DNA from: Martinezella miluonensis
GTDB lineage: Bacteria > Pseudomonadota > Alphaproteobacteria > Rhizobiales > Rhizobiaceae
Direction: 5' to 3'
NCBI RefSeq assembly: GCF_900094545.1
Contig: NZ_FMAH01000003.1
Span: 186,001 to 250,000, forward strand
DNA length: 64,000 nt
The first letter of the stretch is position 1; each line of letters starts with the position of its first letter. The position numbers were made by a program, and so were the translations under genes. Positions 17,631 through 27,290 of this stretch are shown here, one piece after another. Under the pieces are notes generated by a model. The model did not search any database. It was not told where the DNA came from and worked only from the letters and a program-made list of their open reading frames with translations.

Positions 17631-18854
17631 CTACCGGATGACGCCGCGGCGCGCCATGATCGCCAAGCCGACAACGGCCACCAGCGAGAACGCCGCGGGC
17701 AGGTAGAAAACATTCGGAAGGCCAAGGTATGCGACACCGATGCCGCCGACACCGCCGCCAAGCGCCATGGCCAGCGCAGAAGAGCTCATGAAGATGGCGG
17801 AGGCGGTTGCGACGGCATTGGGAAGAAGACGCTGGGCAACGATCAGCCCCAGCACCATGTAAAGCCCCCAGACGCCGCCCATCAGCGTCTGCCCGGCAAA
17901 CATGCCGACGGCGCTTGGCCATGCAGCAAAACACAAATTGGCGACGACGCCGAATGCCGCCGCGATGCACATCAGCCAGAGCGTGCCGATCCGTCGGGCC
18001 AGCATGACGCTGAACGGCATCAGAATAAGCTCGATCAGCGGCTGCGTTCCGATGACCGCACCGCGCACGCCAGGATCGATCCCGAGGTTCTCCTCCATGT
18101 AAAGCAAAAGGAAGCCGTATTTGATGGGCTCGCCGGCATAGACGAGCACATAGAGGCCGGTGAAGGCTAGAAGCGGCGCCATAACTGACCAGCTGAGCGA
18201 GCCGGCTGTATTGATCGCATGCGTTGTTTTTGGCTTAGGGCTCGACGAGACGCTTAAGGTTCCCAGCGGCACGATTTGCGCGACGAAACAGATGGCCGTT
18301 GCCCAGAACATGGTGCGCAGACCCGTTTCTGCCGCCAGCCACGCGCCGATAAACGGGCCGACGATCCAGCCTGCCGTCAACGCCATCCGGATGAGTGCGA
18401 CCACGCTTTCGTTCGCGCCCGCCGGGTTTCTCTTCAGATCGTCATGAATGGCCGTGAAAAGCTGCGATGTGGCGGAGCCGGAGAACGCCAGGACGACGGC
18501 GCCGATAACGAACGGCATCCAGGCTGCATTCGAAAGTGCAAAGCCCATCCATCCGAGAAAGCCGGCCATCGCACATAGTCGGAACAGGCTGAGGCGTTTG
18601 CCTGTTCGGTCGGAGTAGCGGCCGACCAGATAGCCGGCAACCGGCGCAGTCAGGCCCGTCAGATAATAAAGCCCGGCCACAGGCATCGATGTCCCAAGCT
18701 CCTTCACCAGGAAAACGACGATCTGCGGCAGCGAAGCCGAGGTTCCCAGCCCCGAGAGAAACAGAGCAAGCGTCGCACCGCGATAGAGCGGTGAAGCCCA
18801 TACCTGCTGAATTGCCGTGGTCCTGCTCGAGCCTTTCAGGGATTGCGCGTCCAT
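17631..18854 (-). CDS. MFS transporter, sugar-efflux (SET)-like
   Basis: A 407-residue inner-membrane protein with twelve hydrophobic segments and the MFS loop GRYSDRTGKR after TM2. NESVVALIRMALTAGWIVGPFIGAWL at TM5 resembles the SetA/SetB family. It lies between a GntR-type regulator gene (19083-19778, 228 bases upstream, same strand) and a second SET-like gene downstream. That gap shows no clear terminator or operator. Substrate unknown. Confidence 0.82.
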   Translation of the reverse strand: MDAQSLKGSSRTTAIQQVWASPLYRGATLALFLSGLGTSASLPQIVVFLVKELGTSMPVAGLYYLTGLTAPVAGYLVGRYSDRTGKRLSLFRLCAMAGFLGWMGFALSNAAWMPFVIGAVVLAFSGSATSQLFTAIHDDLKRNPAGANESVVALIRMALTAGWIVGPFIGAWLAAETGLRTMFWATAICFVAQIVPLGTLSVSSSPKPKTTHAINTAGSLSWSVMAPLLAFTGLYVLVYAGEPIKYGFLLLYMEENLGIDPGVRGAVIGTQPLIELILMPFSVMLARRIGTLWLMCIAAAFGVVANLCFAAWPSAVGMFAGQTLMGGVWGLYMVLGLIVAQRLLPNAVATASAIFMSSSALAMALGGGVGGIGVAYLGLPNVFYLPAAFSLVAVVGLAIMARRGVIR

Positions 18855-19082
18855 TCCATCTCAATCCGTAGTAGCCGGTTGCCTATTTAACGTATTCCGG
18901 TTCGACGTGCATGGTCGCCCTGATCGACGACAGCCAAGATCAGCCTGTCTAGGCGGATGGAATCACGATTTCGCCCCGGATAGCAGGGATCCTGCCGCCA
19001 AAGCCGCGTGTGACGCAAATGTTTGCTTGGAGACACAACCTATCCGGCTATGATTTCCACAATGAATATCTCGGCTGCGCCT

Positions 19083-19778
19083 TCAGCTGGGAATCGCTCT
19101 GGAATAGGCGGCCAGGATGAACCGTTCGGCTTGATAAAGATATTTCTCCAGCGCTTCGGCTGCGCTCGCCGTTGCCCCCTCCTCAAGATGGGACAGGATC
19201 GTGGCGTTCTGCCCCACATAGGGGGCATGGAGGTACTCGGGATCGCGTATCAGACCGAACACCAGGCGCAGCTCGAGCGAGATTTGCGCGTAGAATGCCG
19301 AGAGCCGCGGGCTGTCAGCCAGCTCGACGATAGCGGTATGAAAGGCAATATCTGCGCTGCCGACGTTGAGCCATTCTCCGAGGTCACGATACCGGACCGC
19401 GGCGTCCACCGCCGCCCGCATTTTGCTGACGCTCGGATGACGATGATGGGCGCCGGCAAGCGCCGAGCACTCTATCAGCCGGCGAATATGGAAGATGTCC
19501 ATAATGGTCGACATGCTCGGTGTGGTGACAAACACGCCGCGGTTGGCCTCGTGGCGCAGCACGCCTTCCTTGGTCAGCAGCCGAAAAACCTCGCGCAGCG
19601 TATTGCGTGAAACCTGCAACTCCTCGCACAAGGCCGCTTCGGAAAGGTGGCTGCCCGGCGACAGCGTTCCGCTGATCACCCATTCGCGGATCCGCGCCGC
19701 AGTCAATTCCGTAACCGTCTGTCCGGCTTCCGCCGTACCCGATGTCGGCTCGATGCTCGCGAGATTTGTCTGCTTCAT
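19083..19778 (-). CDS. GntR-family (FCD type) regulator
   Basis: A 231-residue regulator with winged-helix segment (TAARIREWVISGTLSPGSHL, SRNTLREVFRLLTKEGVLR) and an FCD domain (DIAFHTAIVELADSPRL). ATG 19778 is chosen because AGGAGAGCAA precedes it and the family motif begins shortly after; a longer frame to 19973 has no family similarity. It is divergent from the peptide ABC operon at 20303 across a 524-base gap and could regulate that operon or the MFS genes downstream. Confidence 0.88.
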   Translation of the reverse strand: MKQTNLASIEPTSGTAEAGQTVTELTAARIREWVISGTLSPGSHLSEAALCEELQVSRNTLREVFRLLTKEGVLRHEANRGVFVTTPSMSTIMDIFHIRRLIECSALAGAHHRHPSVSKMRAAVDAAVRYRDLGEWLNVGSADIAFHTAIVELADSPRLSAFYAQISLELRLVFGLIRDPEYLHAPYVGQNATILSHLEEGATASAAEALEKYLYQAERFILAAYSRAIPS

Positions 19779-20302
19779 TTGCTCTCCTGGCGCCCGAGGG
19801 CAGATCAGCTGCAGGTGCCTGTCCACGCCCTGCGCTTTCCGCCAGGCTATGCATCGCTGCGACGGCTCGCAAGCAATCGGATTCCTGACCACGACTATTA
19901 ATTCACATCTTCGACGACACCGGTCCGTTGGACGATCTGGCGCGACTTCCGTCCAATTTTCCGCGCACATCACGAAAATTGTTCAACAATGTAGACCAGA
20001 TTGTTGCTTGATGCTATCTCATGCCCTAACAAATATGGTGGGAACGCGGATATAGACGATCGTGAGGCGCCTGCTTTGGAGGAAAAAGTCGCTTGGCTTT
20101 CCAGAATCAAAATGGTTGCGGGTGGCAACATGCCATTGTCCAATCCAAGTGGCGATCTCGGAGAGAACTCCAGCGCGTTCACGTCAAAGAACGATATCGT
20201 TGCCGTCTGGGATAGAGTGAGAATGGAATTGCAGATCGCGCCTATCAATCCGCAGAATTCCGGAAGCTTCAGGAGCAACCCACCCAATACCGAGGTGAGT
20301 AT
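19779..20302. other. Divergent intergenic region, GntR to peptide ABC operon
   Basis: This 524-base gap should hold promoters for both the GntR gene (minus) and the peptide importer (plus). It contains a 6-1-6 palindrome at 19978-19990. A plus-strand frame from TTG 20001 to a stop at 20304-20306 (101 codons) overlaps the ATPase start as ATGA, which resembles a coupled gene or a leader, but its product matches no family I recognise and its composition is unlike the neighbours. I do not call it a gene. Confidence 0.5.
19978..19990. promoter_or_regulatory. Palindrome, candidate GntR operator
   Basis: ATTGTT-C-AACAAT is a perfect 6-1-6 inverted repeat in the divergent region between the FCD-type GntR gene and the peptide ABC operon. 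A further half-site ATTGTT occurs about 20 bases on (20000-20005). The symmetry suits GntR proteins. Confidence 0.4.
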
Positions 20303-22129
20303 ATGACAATGGCGACGGACACGAACAAGCCGCTTCTGTCAGTCTCGGATTTGACGGTACGGTTCGGTGAAAATCGGGTCGTGGAAGGCCTTTCCTTTTC
20401 CCTGGCACCCGGCCGGACACTCGCTGTCGTCGGCGAATCCGGCTCGGGAAAATCGGTGACGTCGCTTTCGATCATGCGGCTTGCCGACATGATGGGCGCC
20501 CGTCTCGAGACCGGCAGCATCACTTTCAGCGGCAAAGACCTTCTCAAGGTTTCGCAGAAGGAAATCCGATCCATCCGCGGCAAGGAGATCGCCATGATCT
20601 TCCAGGAGCCGATGACCTCGCTCAATCCGGTCTTCACGATCGGCGACCAGATCTGCGAAGTCCTTCTGCTGCATGAAGATATCGGCAAATCCGCCGCGCT
20701 GGCCGAAGCGTGCCGCCTTCTCGAAATGGTGCGGCTGCCCGATGCCGAAGCGCTGCTGAAGCGCTATCCGCATCAGCTCTCGGGCGGCATGCGCCAGCGC
20801 GTCATGATCGCCATGGCGCTGGCCTGCCGTCCCAAGCTGCTGATCGCCGATGAGCCGACGACGGCGCTCGACGTCACCATCCAGGCGCAGATCCTGAACA
20901 TCATGCGGGAGCTGCAGAAGGATCTCGGCATGGGCATGATCTTCATCACCCATGACATGGGTGTCGTCGCCGAAATGGCCGACGACGTGGTTGTCATGTG
21001 GAAGGGAAAAAAGGTCGAGGAAGGGCCGGTTCGCGAGATATTCGCCAATCCGAAGCATCCCTATACCCGCGCCTTACTCGCAGCTGTCCCGAAGCTCGGC
21101 AGCATGGCCGGCGAGGACTTTCCCAAACGTTCGCCCCTCATCGTTCTCGAGGGCGGCGAACCGAAGATCGTCGGCGAGGAGCGGATTCAGAACACCGCTC
21201 GCTACGATCAACCGCCGCTATTGTCGGTACGCGACCTCTTCGTGCGCTTCGACATAAAAAAGAACATATTCGGCCAGGTCACGCACCGCTGCAATGCCGT
21301 CCAGAAGGTCGGTTTCGACATTCATCCGGGCGAAACCCTCGCTCTGGTCGGAGAATCCGGCTCCGGCAAGTCGACGATCGGCCGCACCATCCAGCAATTG
21401 CAAAAGGCGCGGGCGGGCGAGATTTCCTTCGACGGCAAGAACTTTGCCGCGATGTCGGCGGCGGAGCGTTTCCGCATGCGCCGGGACGTGCAGTATATTT
21501 TCCAAGATCCTTTCGCTTCGCTCGATCCACGCAAAACGGTCGGCTTTTCGATTGCCGAGCCCATCAACACGCATGGCATCATTTCCGGATCAAAGGAAGT
21601 TCGCCGCCGCGTGGACGAGCTTCTGGAGCGCGTCGGCCTGACATCGGCCCATGCCGAGCGTTATCCGCACGAATTCTCCGGCGGCCAGCGCCAGCGCGTC
21701 TGCATCGCCCGCGCGCTTGCCTCCGACCCCAAGCTCATCATCGCGGATGAAGCGCTGTCGGCGCTCGACGTGTCGATCCAGGCGCAAATCATCAACCTGT
21801 TCATGGATCTGCAGGCCGAACGCGGACTTGCCTATCTCTTCATCAGCCATGACATGGCGGTGGTGGAAAAGATAAGCCATCGGGTCGCCGTGCTCTATCT
21901 CGGACAGATCATGGAAATGGGCAGCCGCCGGCAGGTCTTTGAGACGCCGATGCATGATTATACCCGCCGCCTGCTTTCCGCCGTGCCCGTCGCCGACCCC
22001 ACTGTCGAGCGTAAGACCGCGCTGATCGAAGGCGAAATTCCAAATCCCGTTCGCCGTGTCGGCGATGAGCCGCCCATTCTTACTCGCGAGGAAATCGGTG
22101 CGGGTCATTTCATCGCCAAAAGCGCCTGA
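20303..22129 (+). CDS. Fused dipeptide ABC transporter ATPase (DppD-DppF type)
   Basis: A 608-residue protein carrying two complete ATPase domains, equivalent to DppD and DppF joined, as in GsiA. Domain 1 (about 8-265) has Walker [12 protein letters not shown], signature [15 protein letters not shown] and Walker [12 protein letters not shown]. Domain 2 (about 305-585) has [28 protein letters not shown] and [11 protein letters not shown]. Each is followed by an oligopeptide-type C-terminal extension ([25 protein letters not shown]). It powers the permeases encoded at 23775-25553. GAGGTGAG precedes ATG 20303. It is the first gene of an ATPase, binding protein, permease, permease, peptidase operon. 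Confidence 0.95.
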   Translation: MTMATDTNKPLLSVSDLTVRFGENRVVEGLSFSLAPGRTLAVVGESGSGKSVTSLSIMRLADMMGARLETGSITFSGKDLLKVSQKEIRSIRGKEIAMIFQEPMTSLNPVFTIGDQICEVLLLHEDIGKSAALAEACRLLEMVRLPDAEALLKRYPHQLSGGMRQRVMIAMALACRPKLLIADEPTTALDVTIQAQILNIMRELQKDLGMGMIFITHDMGVVAEMADDVVVMWKGKKVEEGPVREIFANPKHPYTRALLAAVPKLGSMAGEDFPKRSPLIVLEGGEPKIVGEERIQNTARYDQPPLLSVRDLFVRFDIKKNIFGQVTHRCNAVQKVGFDIHPGETLALVGESGSGKSTIGRTIQQLQKARAGEISFDGKNFAAMSAAERFRMRRDVQYIFQDPFASLDPRKTVGFSIAEPINTHGIISGSKEVRRRVDELLERVGLTSAHAERYPHEFSGGQRQRVCIARALASDPKLIIADEALSALDVSIQAQIINLFMDLQAERGLAYLFISHDMAVVEKISHRVAVLYLGQIMEMGSRRQVFETPMHDYTRRLLSAVPVADPTVERKTALIEGEIPNPVRRVGDEPPILTREEIGAGHFIAKSA

Positions 22130-22174
22130 ACGACTGCTATCTTTTTGCAACGATCTGAAGAGGAAACAGGTTCG

Positions 22175-23710
22175 ATGAAAAAAATGAAATGGGGACTGAG
22201 AACCGCTCTTGCGGTGCTCGCCTTGTCGGGCGTCACCGTCAACGCCGCCCCCGCTCTTGCCGCCGGCAAGATGACCGTCGCCTCGCCACAGGATCCCGGC
22301 AGCTGGGATCCGATCGACACGTTTCTCGTGGCCTGGGCGGCAGTTTCGACCAACATTTTCGATGGACTGACCTATCGCGGTCCCGACCTCAAGCTGGTGC
22401 CGGGCCTTGCCGAATCCTGGGAAGAGCTCGATCAGGGCAAGCGCATCCGCTTCAAGCTGCGCCACAATGTCAAGTTCCATGACGGCGAGCCCTTCAATGC
22501 CGAGGCGGTAAAGTTCACCTTCGATCGCCTGCTCGGCGAACAAGGCGCCAAGGGCCCGCAGCGCTCGAACTACACGTCGATCGAAAGCGTCGACGTCATC
22601 GACGACTACACGGTCGACATGAAGCTGAAGACGCCCGATCCGGTCCTCTTGACGAAGCTTGCCGGCTACGGCGCCATGATCGTCCCGCCGAAGTACATCA
22701 AGGAAAAGGGCGAGGACTATTTCAATCTCAACCCGGTCGGCACCGGCGCGTTCAAGTTCGTCTCCTATTCGCCGAAAGTGAATATCAAGCTCGCGGCCAA
22801 TCCCGACTACTGGGGTGGATCGCCGAAGCTCTCCGAACTCGAATATCGCTTCATCAGCGAGCCCGCGACCGCCGTCGCCGAGCTTCAGGCCGGCCGCGTT
22901 GATCTCGTCATTCCCCCGATCATCCCGATCGGCATGCTCCCGGTCATCCAGGGTGATTCCAAGCTGGAGGTCGCCAGCGTTCCCGGCCCGACGGTCGACG
23001 CGCTGCGCTTCAATACCCGCGACGGCATTACCGCTGATCCGCGCGTGCGCAAGGCGATCATCATGGCCGTCGACCGTACGACGATCGTCAAGTCGATCCT
23101 CGTCGGCCAGGGCGCAGAAATCACCAGCTTCCAGAGTGCATTGTCCTTCGGCTACGATCCCTCGCTGAAGCCGCTTCCCTATGATCCGGCAGGTGCCAAG
23201 AAGCTGCTTGCCGAAGCCGGCGTTAAGCCAGGCGCGACCATCCAGATTGACATTCGCGGCAATGACGCAACCATGAACGAGGTGGCTCAGGTCGTCGCAA
23301 GCTACCTGCAGATGGTCGGCCTCACCGCCACTCTGAAGCCCTATGAAACCAACGTCATGCTCAACGACATCATCCCGCAAGGCAAGACCGGCGCGATGTT
23401 CCAGGAGAAGTGGGGCGGCTGGACCTTCGATTTCGACAATACCGCCTATGCGATGTACCACTCCGGCGAAAAATGGAATCCTTACGAAAAGGATGCGACG
23501 CTGGACAAGCTTCTGGAATCCCAGCGCCCGCTCACCGATCGCGCCGAACGGGAGAAGATCCTCCGGGACATCGGCAAGTATGTCGCCGACAAGGCGCTGG
23601 AGCTGCCGCTCTATAATTCCAACGCGATCTACGGCATCAGCAAGCGGGTCAAGGGCTTCGTGCCTGCGCCGGACACCCGCATCAAGCTGAACGAAGTCAC
23701 GGTCGAGTAA
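22175..23710 (+). CDS. Peptide ABC transporter substrate-binding protein
   Basis: A 511-residue family 5 (DppA/OppA-type) periplasmic binding protein. ATG 22175 gives a clear signal peptide (KKMKWGLRTALAVLALSG, cleavage near PALAAG) with an AAGAGGAAAC site upstream. Family hallmarks are LAESWEELDQGKRIRFKLR, VKFHDGEPFNAEAVKFTFDR and a C-terminal QRPLTDRAEREKILRDIGKYV. It captures peptides or other substrates of this family (nickel, opines, sugars also occur). The M14 carboxypeptidase gene in the operon favours a peptide. Confidence 0.92.
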   Translation: MKKMKWGLRTALAVLALSGVTVNAAPALAAGKMTVASPQDPGSWDPIDTFLVAWAAVSTNIFDGLTYRGPDLKLVPGLAESWEELDQGKRIRFKLRHNVKFHDGEPFNAEAVKFTFDRLLGEQGAKGPQRSNYTSIESVDVIDDYTVDMKLKTPDPVLLTKLAGYGAMIVPPKYIKEKGEDYFNLNPVGTGAFKFVSYSPKVNIKLAANPDYWGGSPKLSELEYRFISEPATAVAELQAGRVDLVIPPIIPIGMLPVIQGDSKLEVASVPGPTVDALRFNTRDGITADPRVRKAIIMAVDRTTIVKSILVGQGAEITSFQSALSFGYDPSLKPLPYDPAGAKKLLAEAGVKPGATIQIDIRGNDATMNEVAQVVASYLQMVGLTATLKPYETNVMLNDIIPQGKTGAMFQEKWGGWTFDFDNTAYAMYHSGEKWNPYEKDATLDKLLESQRPLTDRAEREKILRDIGKYVADKALELPLYNSNAIYGISKRVKGFVPAPDTRIKLNEVTVE

Positions 23711-23722
23711 TCGTCAAGCGTA

Positions 23723-23747
23723 ACGCCGCCGGTATCACCGGCGGCGT
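23723..23747 (+). other. Intercistronic stem-loop after binding-protein gene
   Basis: Perfect 11-bp arms ACGCCGCCGGT (23723-23733) and ACCGGCGGCGT (23737-23747) around ATC lie between the binding-protein stop and the DppB-like start. Position and lack of a T-run suggest a 3' stabiliser giving more binding protein than permease. Confidence 0.6.
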
Positions 23748-23774
23748 CCATTCTGGAAACTTCGGAAAAAGAAC

Positions 23775-24698
23775 GTGGCCGGTTTTCTCATCAAGCGATT
23801 GTTGCAGGCGATTTTCGTCGTCATCGCCATCACACTTCTCGTCTCCTTCGCCATTCGCCTCACTGGCGATCCCGCCGTGATGATGTTTCAGGGCGGTGGC
23901 AGCATAACGGAAGACGATCTGGCGCGCATCCGCGCAGCACTCGGCACGGACCAGCCGTTCATCGTCCAGTATATGACCTTCCTGAAGGGTCTGCTGACGC
24001 TGGATCTCGGGCGTAGCTTCACCGGCGGCACGCCTGTTTCGCGGTTGATCGCCGATGCCCTGCCCGCCACCCTGCTGCTTGCCTTCATCGCAATGGCAAT
24101 ATCGATCGTGCTTTCCATTCCGCTCGGCATCAAGGCCGCGACGGCGCGTGGCAAGACCGCTGACCAGATCATCCGCGTTCTCTCGCTGCTTGGGCTTTCT
24201 TTCCCGAATTTCTGGCTGGCGCTGATGATGGTGCTGTTCTTTTCGATCACGCTTGGCTGGCTGCCGCCAAGCGGCATGGTCGGGGTTGCGAGCTATGTCA
24301 TGCCTGCCTTGACCATGGGCGTCATCCTGACGGCGACGAATGTGCGACTGGTGCGCACCGCCATGCTGGAAACGCTGCAGTCGCAATATATCATGGTCGC
24401 GCGCGCCAAAGGCCTCAGCGAGAGCAAGGTGCTCTACAAGCATGCCCTGCGCAACTGCGCGATTCCGCTGATTACCTATTTCGGCATCCAGTTCGGCGGA
24501 CTGCTCGGCGGCATTGTCGTCATTGAGCGGGTCTTCAATTGGCCGGGTCTTGGAACCCTGGCCTTCGACGCCGTTGCCGCCCGCGACTATCCGTTGCTGC
24601 AGGGTGTCATCACTGTGCTGGCCCTGTTCATCGTCGGCGTCAATCTGCTGGTCGATATCGCCTACGGGCTCGTCGATCCCCGTATCCGCACGGAGTAA
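23775..24698 (+). CDS. Peptide ABC transporter permease, DppB type
   Basis: A 307-residue inner-membrane permease. It starts with the DppB-type first helix (FLIKRLLQAIFVVIAITLLVSFAIRL) and has the coupling motif ARAKGLSESKVLYKHALRNCAIPLITYFG. The start is GTG 23775, preceded by GGAAAAAGAAC. It forms the pore with the DppC-type protein, whose gene begins six bases after the stop. Confidence 0.93.
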   Translation: MAGFLIKRLLQAIFVVIAITLLVSFAIRLTGDPAVMMFQGGGSITEDDLARIRAALGTDQPFIVQYMTFLKGLLTLDLGRSFTGGTPVSRLIADALPATLLLAFIAMAISIVLSIPLGIKAATARGKTADQIIRVLSLLGLSFPNFWLALMMVLFFSITLGWLPPSGMVGVASYVMPALTMGVILTATNVRLVRTAMLETLQSQYIMVARAKGLSESKVLYKHALRNCAIPLITYFGIQFGGLLGGIVVIERVFNWPGLGTLAFDAVAARDYPLLQGVITVLALFIVGVNLLVDIAYGLVDPRIRTE

Positions 24699-24704
24699 CC
24701 GCCC

Positions 24705-25553
24705 ATGGCCGCCACGACATCAAGCCGTTCGCGCTTCCACAGCTTTGAATTCATCGTCGGAGCGTTGCTTACCGTCGTCATCTGCCTTGCAGCCATATTC
24801 TCGGACATCATCTTTCCGGGTGGAGCCGAGAAGATCGATCTGATGGCCCGGCTTGCAAGACCCTTTGCCAGCCTCGCTCATCCGTTCGGAACGGATCCGC
24901 TCGGGCGTGATGTTCTTGCCCGCGTCGTCGCCGGTGGCAGAATATCGCTGCTGGTCGGCCTTACCTCAGTCATCGGTGGCGTCGTTCTCGGCGTACTGGT
25001 GGGTCTTGCCGCCGGCTACTATCGCGGCATCTGGGACATGATCCTGATGCGCTTTGCGGATATTCAGCTTGCCATGCCCTTCATTCTGCTGGCGATCACC
25101 TTCATCGCCATCGTCGGCGGCAGCCTCACCAACACCATCATCCTGCTGATCGTGTCGCAGTGGGTGCAATATGCCCGTCTCGTCCGCGGATCGGTGCTGA
25201 CCCTGCGCGAACGGGAATTCATCCTCTCTGCGCGCGCCATCGGCGTGAAAGACTGGCGCATCATCTTCCAGCATCTGCTGCCAAACCTTCTGGGACCGGT
25301 GATCGTGTTGATGACGCTGAACATCGCCAACAATATCCTCCTCGAAAGCAGCCTCACCTTCCTCGGGCTCGGCGTCGATCCCACGATCCCGAGCTGGGGC
25401 GGCATGCTGGCCGATGGACGCACCTATCTGCAGACGGCCTGGTGGGTCAGCCTTTTCCCGGGCCTTGCCATCCTTCTCACCGTGCTCGGCCTCAATCTCC
25501 TGGGTGACTGGCTACGCGACAGCCTCGACCCAACTGGCAGAGCGACAAGGTAA
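24705..25553 (+). CDS. Peptide ABC transporter permease, DppC type
   Basis: A 282-residue inner-membrane permease with the conserved DppC segment HPFGTDPLGRDVLARVVAGGRISLLVG after the first helix and the coupling motif SARAIGVKDWRIIFQHLLPN. It completes the pore. The M14 carboxypeptidase gene starts six bases after its stop, indicating co-translation of importer and peptidase. Confidence 0.93.
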   Translation: MAATTSSRSRFHSFEFIVGALLTVVICLAAIFSDIIFPGGAEKIDLMARLARPFASLAHPFGTDPLGRDVLARVVAGGRISLLVGLTSVIGGVVLGVLVGLAAGYYRGIWDMILMRFADIQLAMPFILLAITFIAIVGGSLTNTIILLIVSQWVQYARLVRGSVLTLREREFILSARAIGVKDWRIIFQHLLPNLLGPVIVLMTLNIANNILLESSLTFLGLGVDPTIPSWGGMLADGRTYLQTAWWVSLFPGLAILLTVLGLNLLGDWLRDSLDPTGRATR

Positions 25554-25559
25554 GACATC

Positions 25560-27290
25560 ATGACCATGATTTTCGAAAGAAGTTTCGAGCGGACGCTTTC
25601 GCGGCTCGTCGCGGATGCCAAGGCCGGCCAGGAGTTCGAGGCGTGGACCTTCGACGACCGGCAGAGCCGTCGCGACGCGGAACTCGAACTTGCCAAGAAA
25701 GGCGTGCAAGCGCGCATCCGTAGCGCTTATAAGCCCCTCGTCCATGCGTTTCTCGAGGAAATCGATCTGCAGGACGTGGAAGCAATCGAGATCCACTATC
25801 CCGTACATGCGAACGCGCCCGCCAACCGCTTCCGGCTGGAAGCCTATCCGCTTGCGGCGATGGTCGGAAATCGCGATATCACCTTCGTCGCGAGAGCCGA
25901 CAGCGATTTCCATTATGACGTTCTGTTGAAGAGCAATTCGGGCGGCGAGCGCAGGGGCAAAGTATTGGTACCCAATCGCGTCCATATCGACGTGGCCGGT
26001 GAAACGAGCGTTTCCCCAACCGGCTGGCTGGTGCGGGACGGCAACGCGACTGGCGAACGGCTGATCACGGACTACGAACAGCTTTTCGAAGAGACCATCG
26101 CTGCGATTACGCAGTTCGACTGGGGTGCAACCGAGCCCTATTTCGAGGAGCTCAATATTCGCGTTGCACTACCGGCGGCCGACGAGGCCTTGCCTGTCGG
26201 CGACGAAGTCATGAGCCTTCGGGAAGCGCTGCACGAGGACTTCTATTTTTCGCTGCTCGAGTTTTTCCAGAAGAAATCCGGCCGACCGCTTGGCGACCGT
26301 GGCCTGAAGCCGGGGCAGATCGTCCCGCAGATCCTGCAATCCCTCGGCGAAATCTCCGCCAAAGTCGAAACGCGGCCGTTGACCGCGGGCTACTGGGACT
26401 GCGCGCAACAGCAGATCGAGACGGCTACAGAGCCTCTGGCCGTGCAGCAGATCGGCACCGAACTCGACAAGGTCGGCGGCAACGCGTTTGAAGCTGTCGC
26501 ACGCTCCGGACGCGCGGTCAGGGCGCGTTATATCAAGGGCCGCGATGCGGCCGTGATGATCAGTGGCGGGCAACACGCCAATGAGACGACCGGCGGTGTC
26601 GGTGCGCTGCGCGCCGCGCAACGGCTCGCCGCGATCGAAGGCGCACATTTCACCATCTCGCCGCTGGAAAATCCCGACGGCTATGCGCTGCACCAGCGTC
26701 TGCGCAAGGACAACCCGCGCCACATGTATCATGCCGCGCGTTACACCGCGCTCGGCGACGACCTCGAATATCGCACCGAGGACAATGCCGGTCCGTATCT
26801 CTACGAGAAGAAAATCCGCTTTCAGGCGGAAAAGCTGAGTGGTGCGCAGCTGCATGTCAACCTGCATGGCTATCCGGCGCATGAGTGGACCCGCCCGCTT
26901 TCCGGCTACGTGCCGCGCAACTTCGCCATGTGGACATTGCCGAAAGGCTTTTTCCTGATCGCCCGCTTTCATCCCGGCTGGGCGGTGCAGGCAGAACAGC
27001 TTCTGGAGAGAGTTACCAAGCATCTCGGCGCTATTCAGGGGCTGCTGGACTACAACAATAGACAGATCGCGCTCTACGAAACACATGCCGGCGAAACAGG
27101 CTTCCGCATCATCAACGGCTTCCCGTGCCTTGCAGATACCGACGATCGCCACACGGTGCCGGTGACGCTGATCACCGAATATCCGGACGAGACAATTTAC
27201 GGCGCCGAATTTGTCGCCGGTCACACTGCGCAGATGGAAACGGTCCTCTCGGCATATAGTGCCTGGCAGGACATCATGGCTTCGAGCTGA
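25560..27290 (+). CDS. M14-family zinc carboxypeptidase-like protein
   Basis: A 576-residue protein. The C-terminal half (about 320-560) resembles M14 metallocarboxypeptidases: GGQHANETTG supplies His339 and Glu342 of the zinc HxxE motif, LHVNLHG (His432 or His436) the third zinc ligand, and Glu540 (ITEYPDE) is a candidate catalytic base. The N-terminal 300 residues match no domain I can name. There is no signal peptide, so it should act in the cytoplasm on imported peptides, as expected from its place at the end of the peptide ABC operon. Its 3' end overlaps the convergent LysR gene by 17 bases. Exact specificity is unknown. Confidence 0.8.
   Translation: MTMIFERSFERTLSRLVADAKAGQEFEAWTFDDRQSRRDAELELAKKGVQARIRSAYKPLVHAFLEEIDLQDVEAIEIHYPVHANAPANRFRLEAYPLAAMVGNRDITFVARADSDFHYDVLLKSNSGGERRGKVLVPNRVHIDVAGETSVSPTGWLVRDGNATGERLITDYEQLFEETIAAITQFDWGATEPYFEELNIRVALPAADEALPVGDEVMSLREALHEDFYFSLLEFFQKKSGRPLGDRGLKPGQIVPQILQSLGEISAKVETRPLTAGYWDCAQQQIETATEPLAVQQIGTELDKVGGNAFEAVARSGRAVRARYIKGRDAAVMISGGQHANETTGGVGALRAAQRLAAIEGAHFTISPLENPDGYALHQRLRKDNPRHMYHAARYTALGDDLEYRTEDNAGPYLYEKKIRFQAEKLSGAQLHVNLHGYPAHEWTRPLSGYVPRNFAMWTLPKGFFLIARFHPGWAVQAEQLLERVTKHLGAIQGLLDYNNRQIALYETHAGETGFRIINGFPCLADTDDRHTVPVTLITEYPDETIYGAEFVAGHTAQMETVLSAYSAWQDIMASS

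Noticed and set aside
20001..20306. 101-codon plus-strand frame overlapping the ATPase start as ATGA
   Set aside because: TTG start, no family similarity, no clear ribosome-binding site and unusual composition; kept only as a remark in the intergenic entry.
27274..27290. 17-base overlap of convergent M14 and LysR genes as a possible sequence error
   Set aside because: Both C-termini are of plausible length and end naturally; short convergent overlaps are common.
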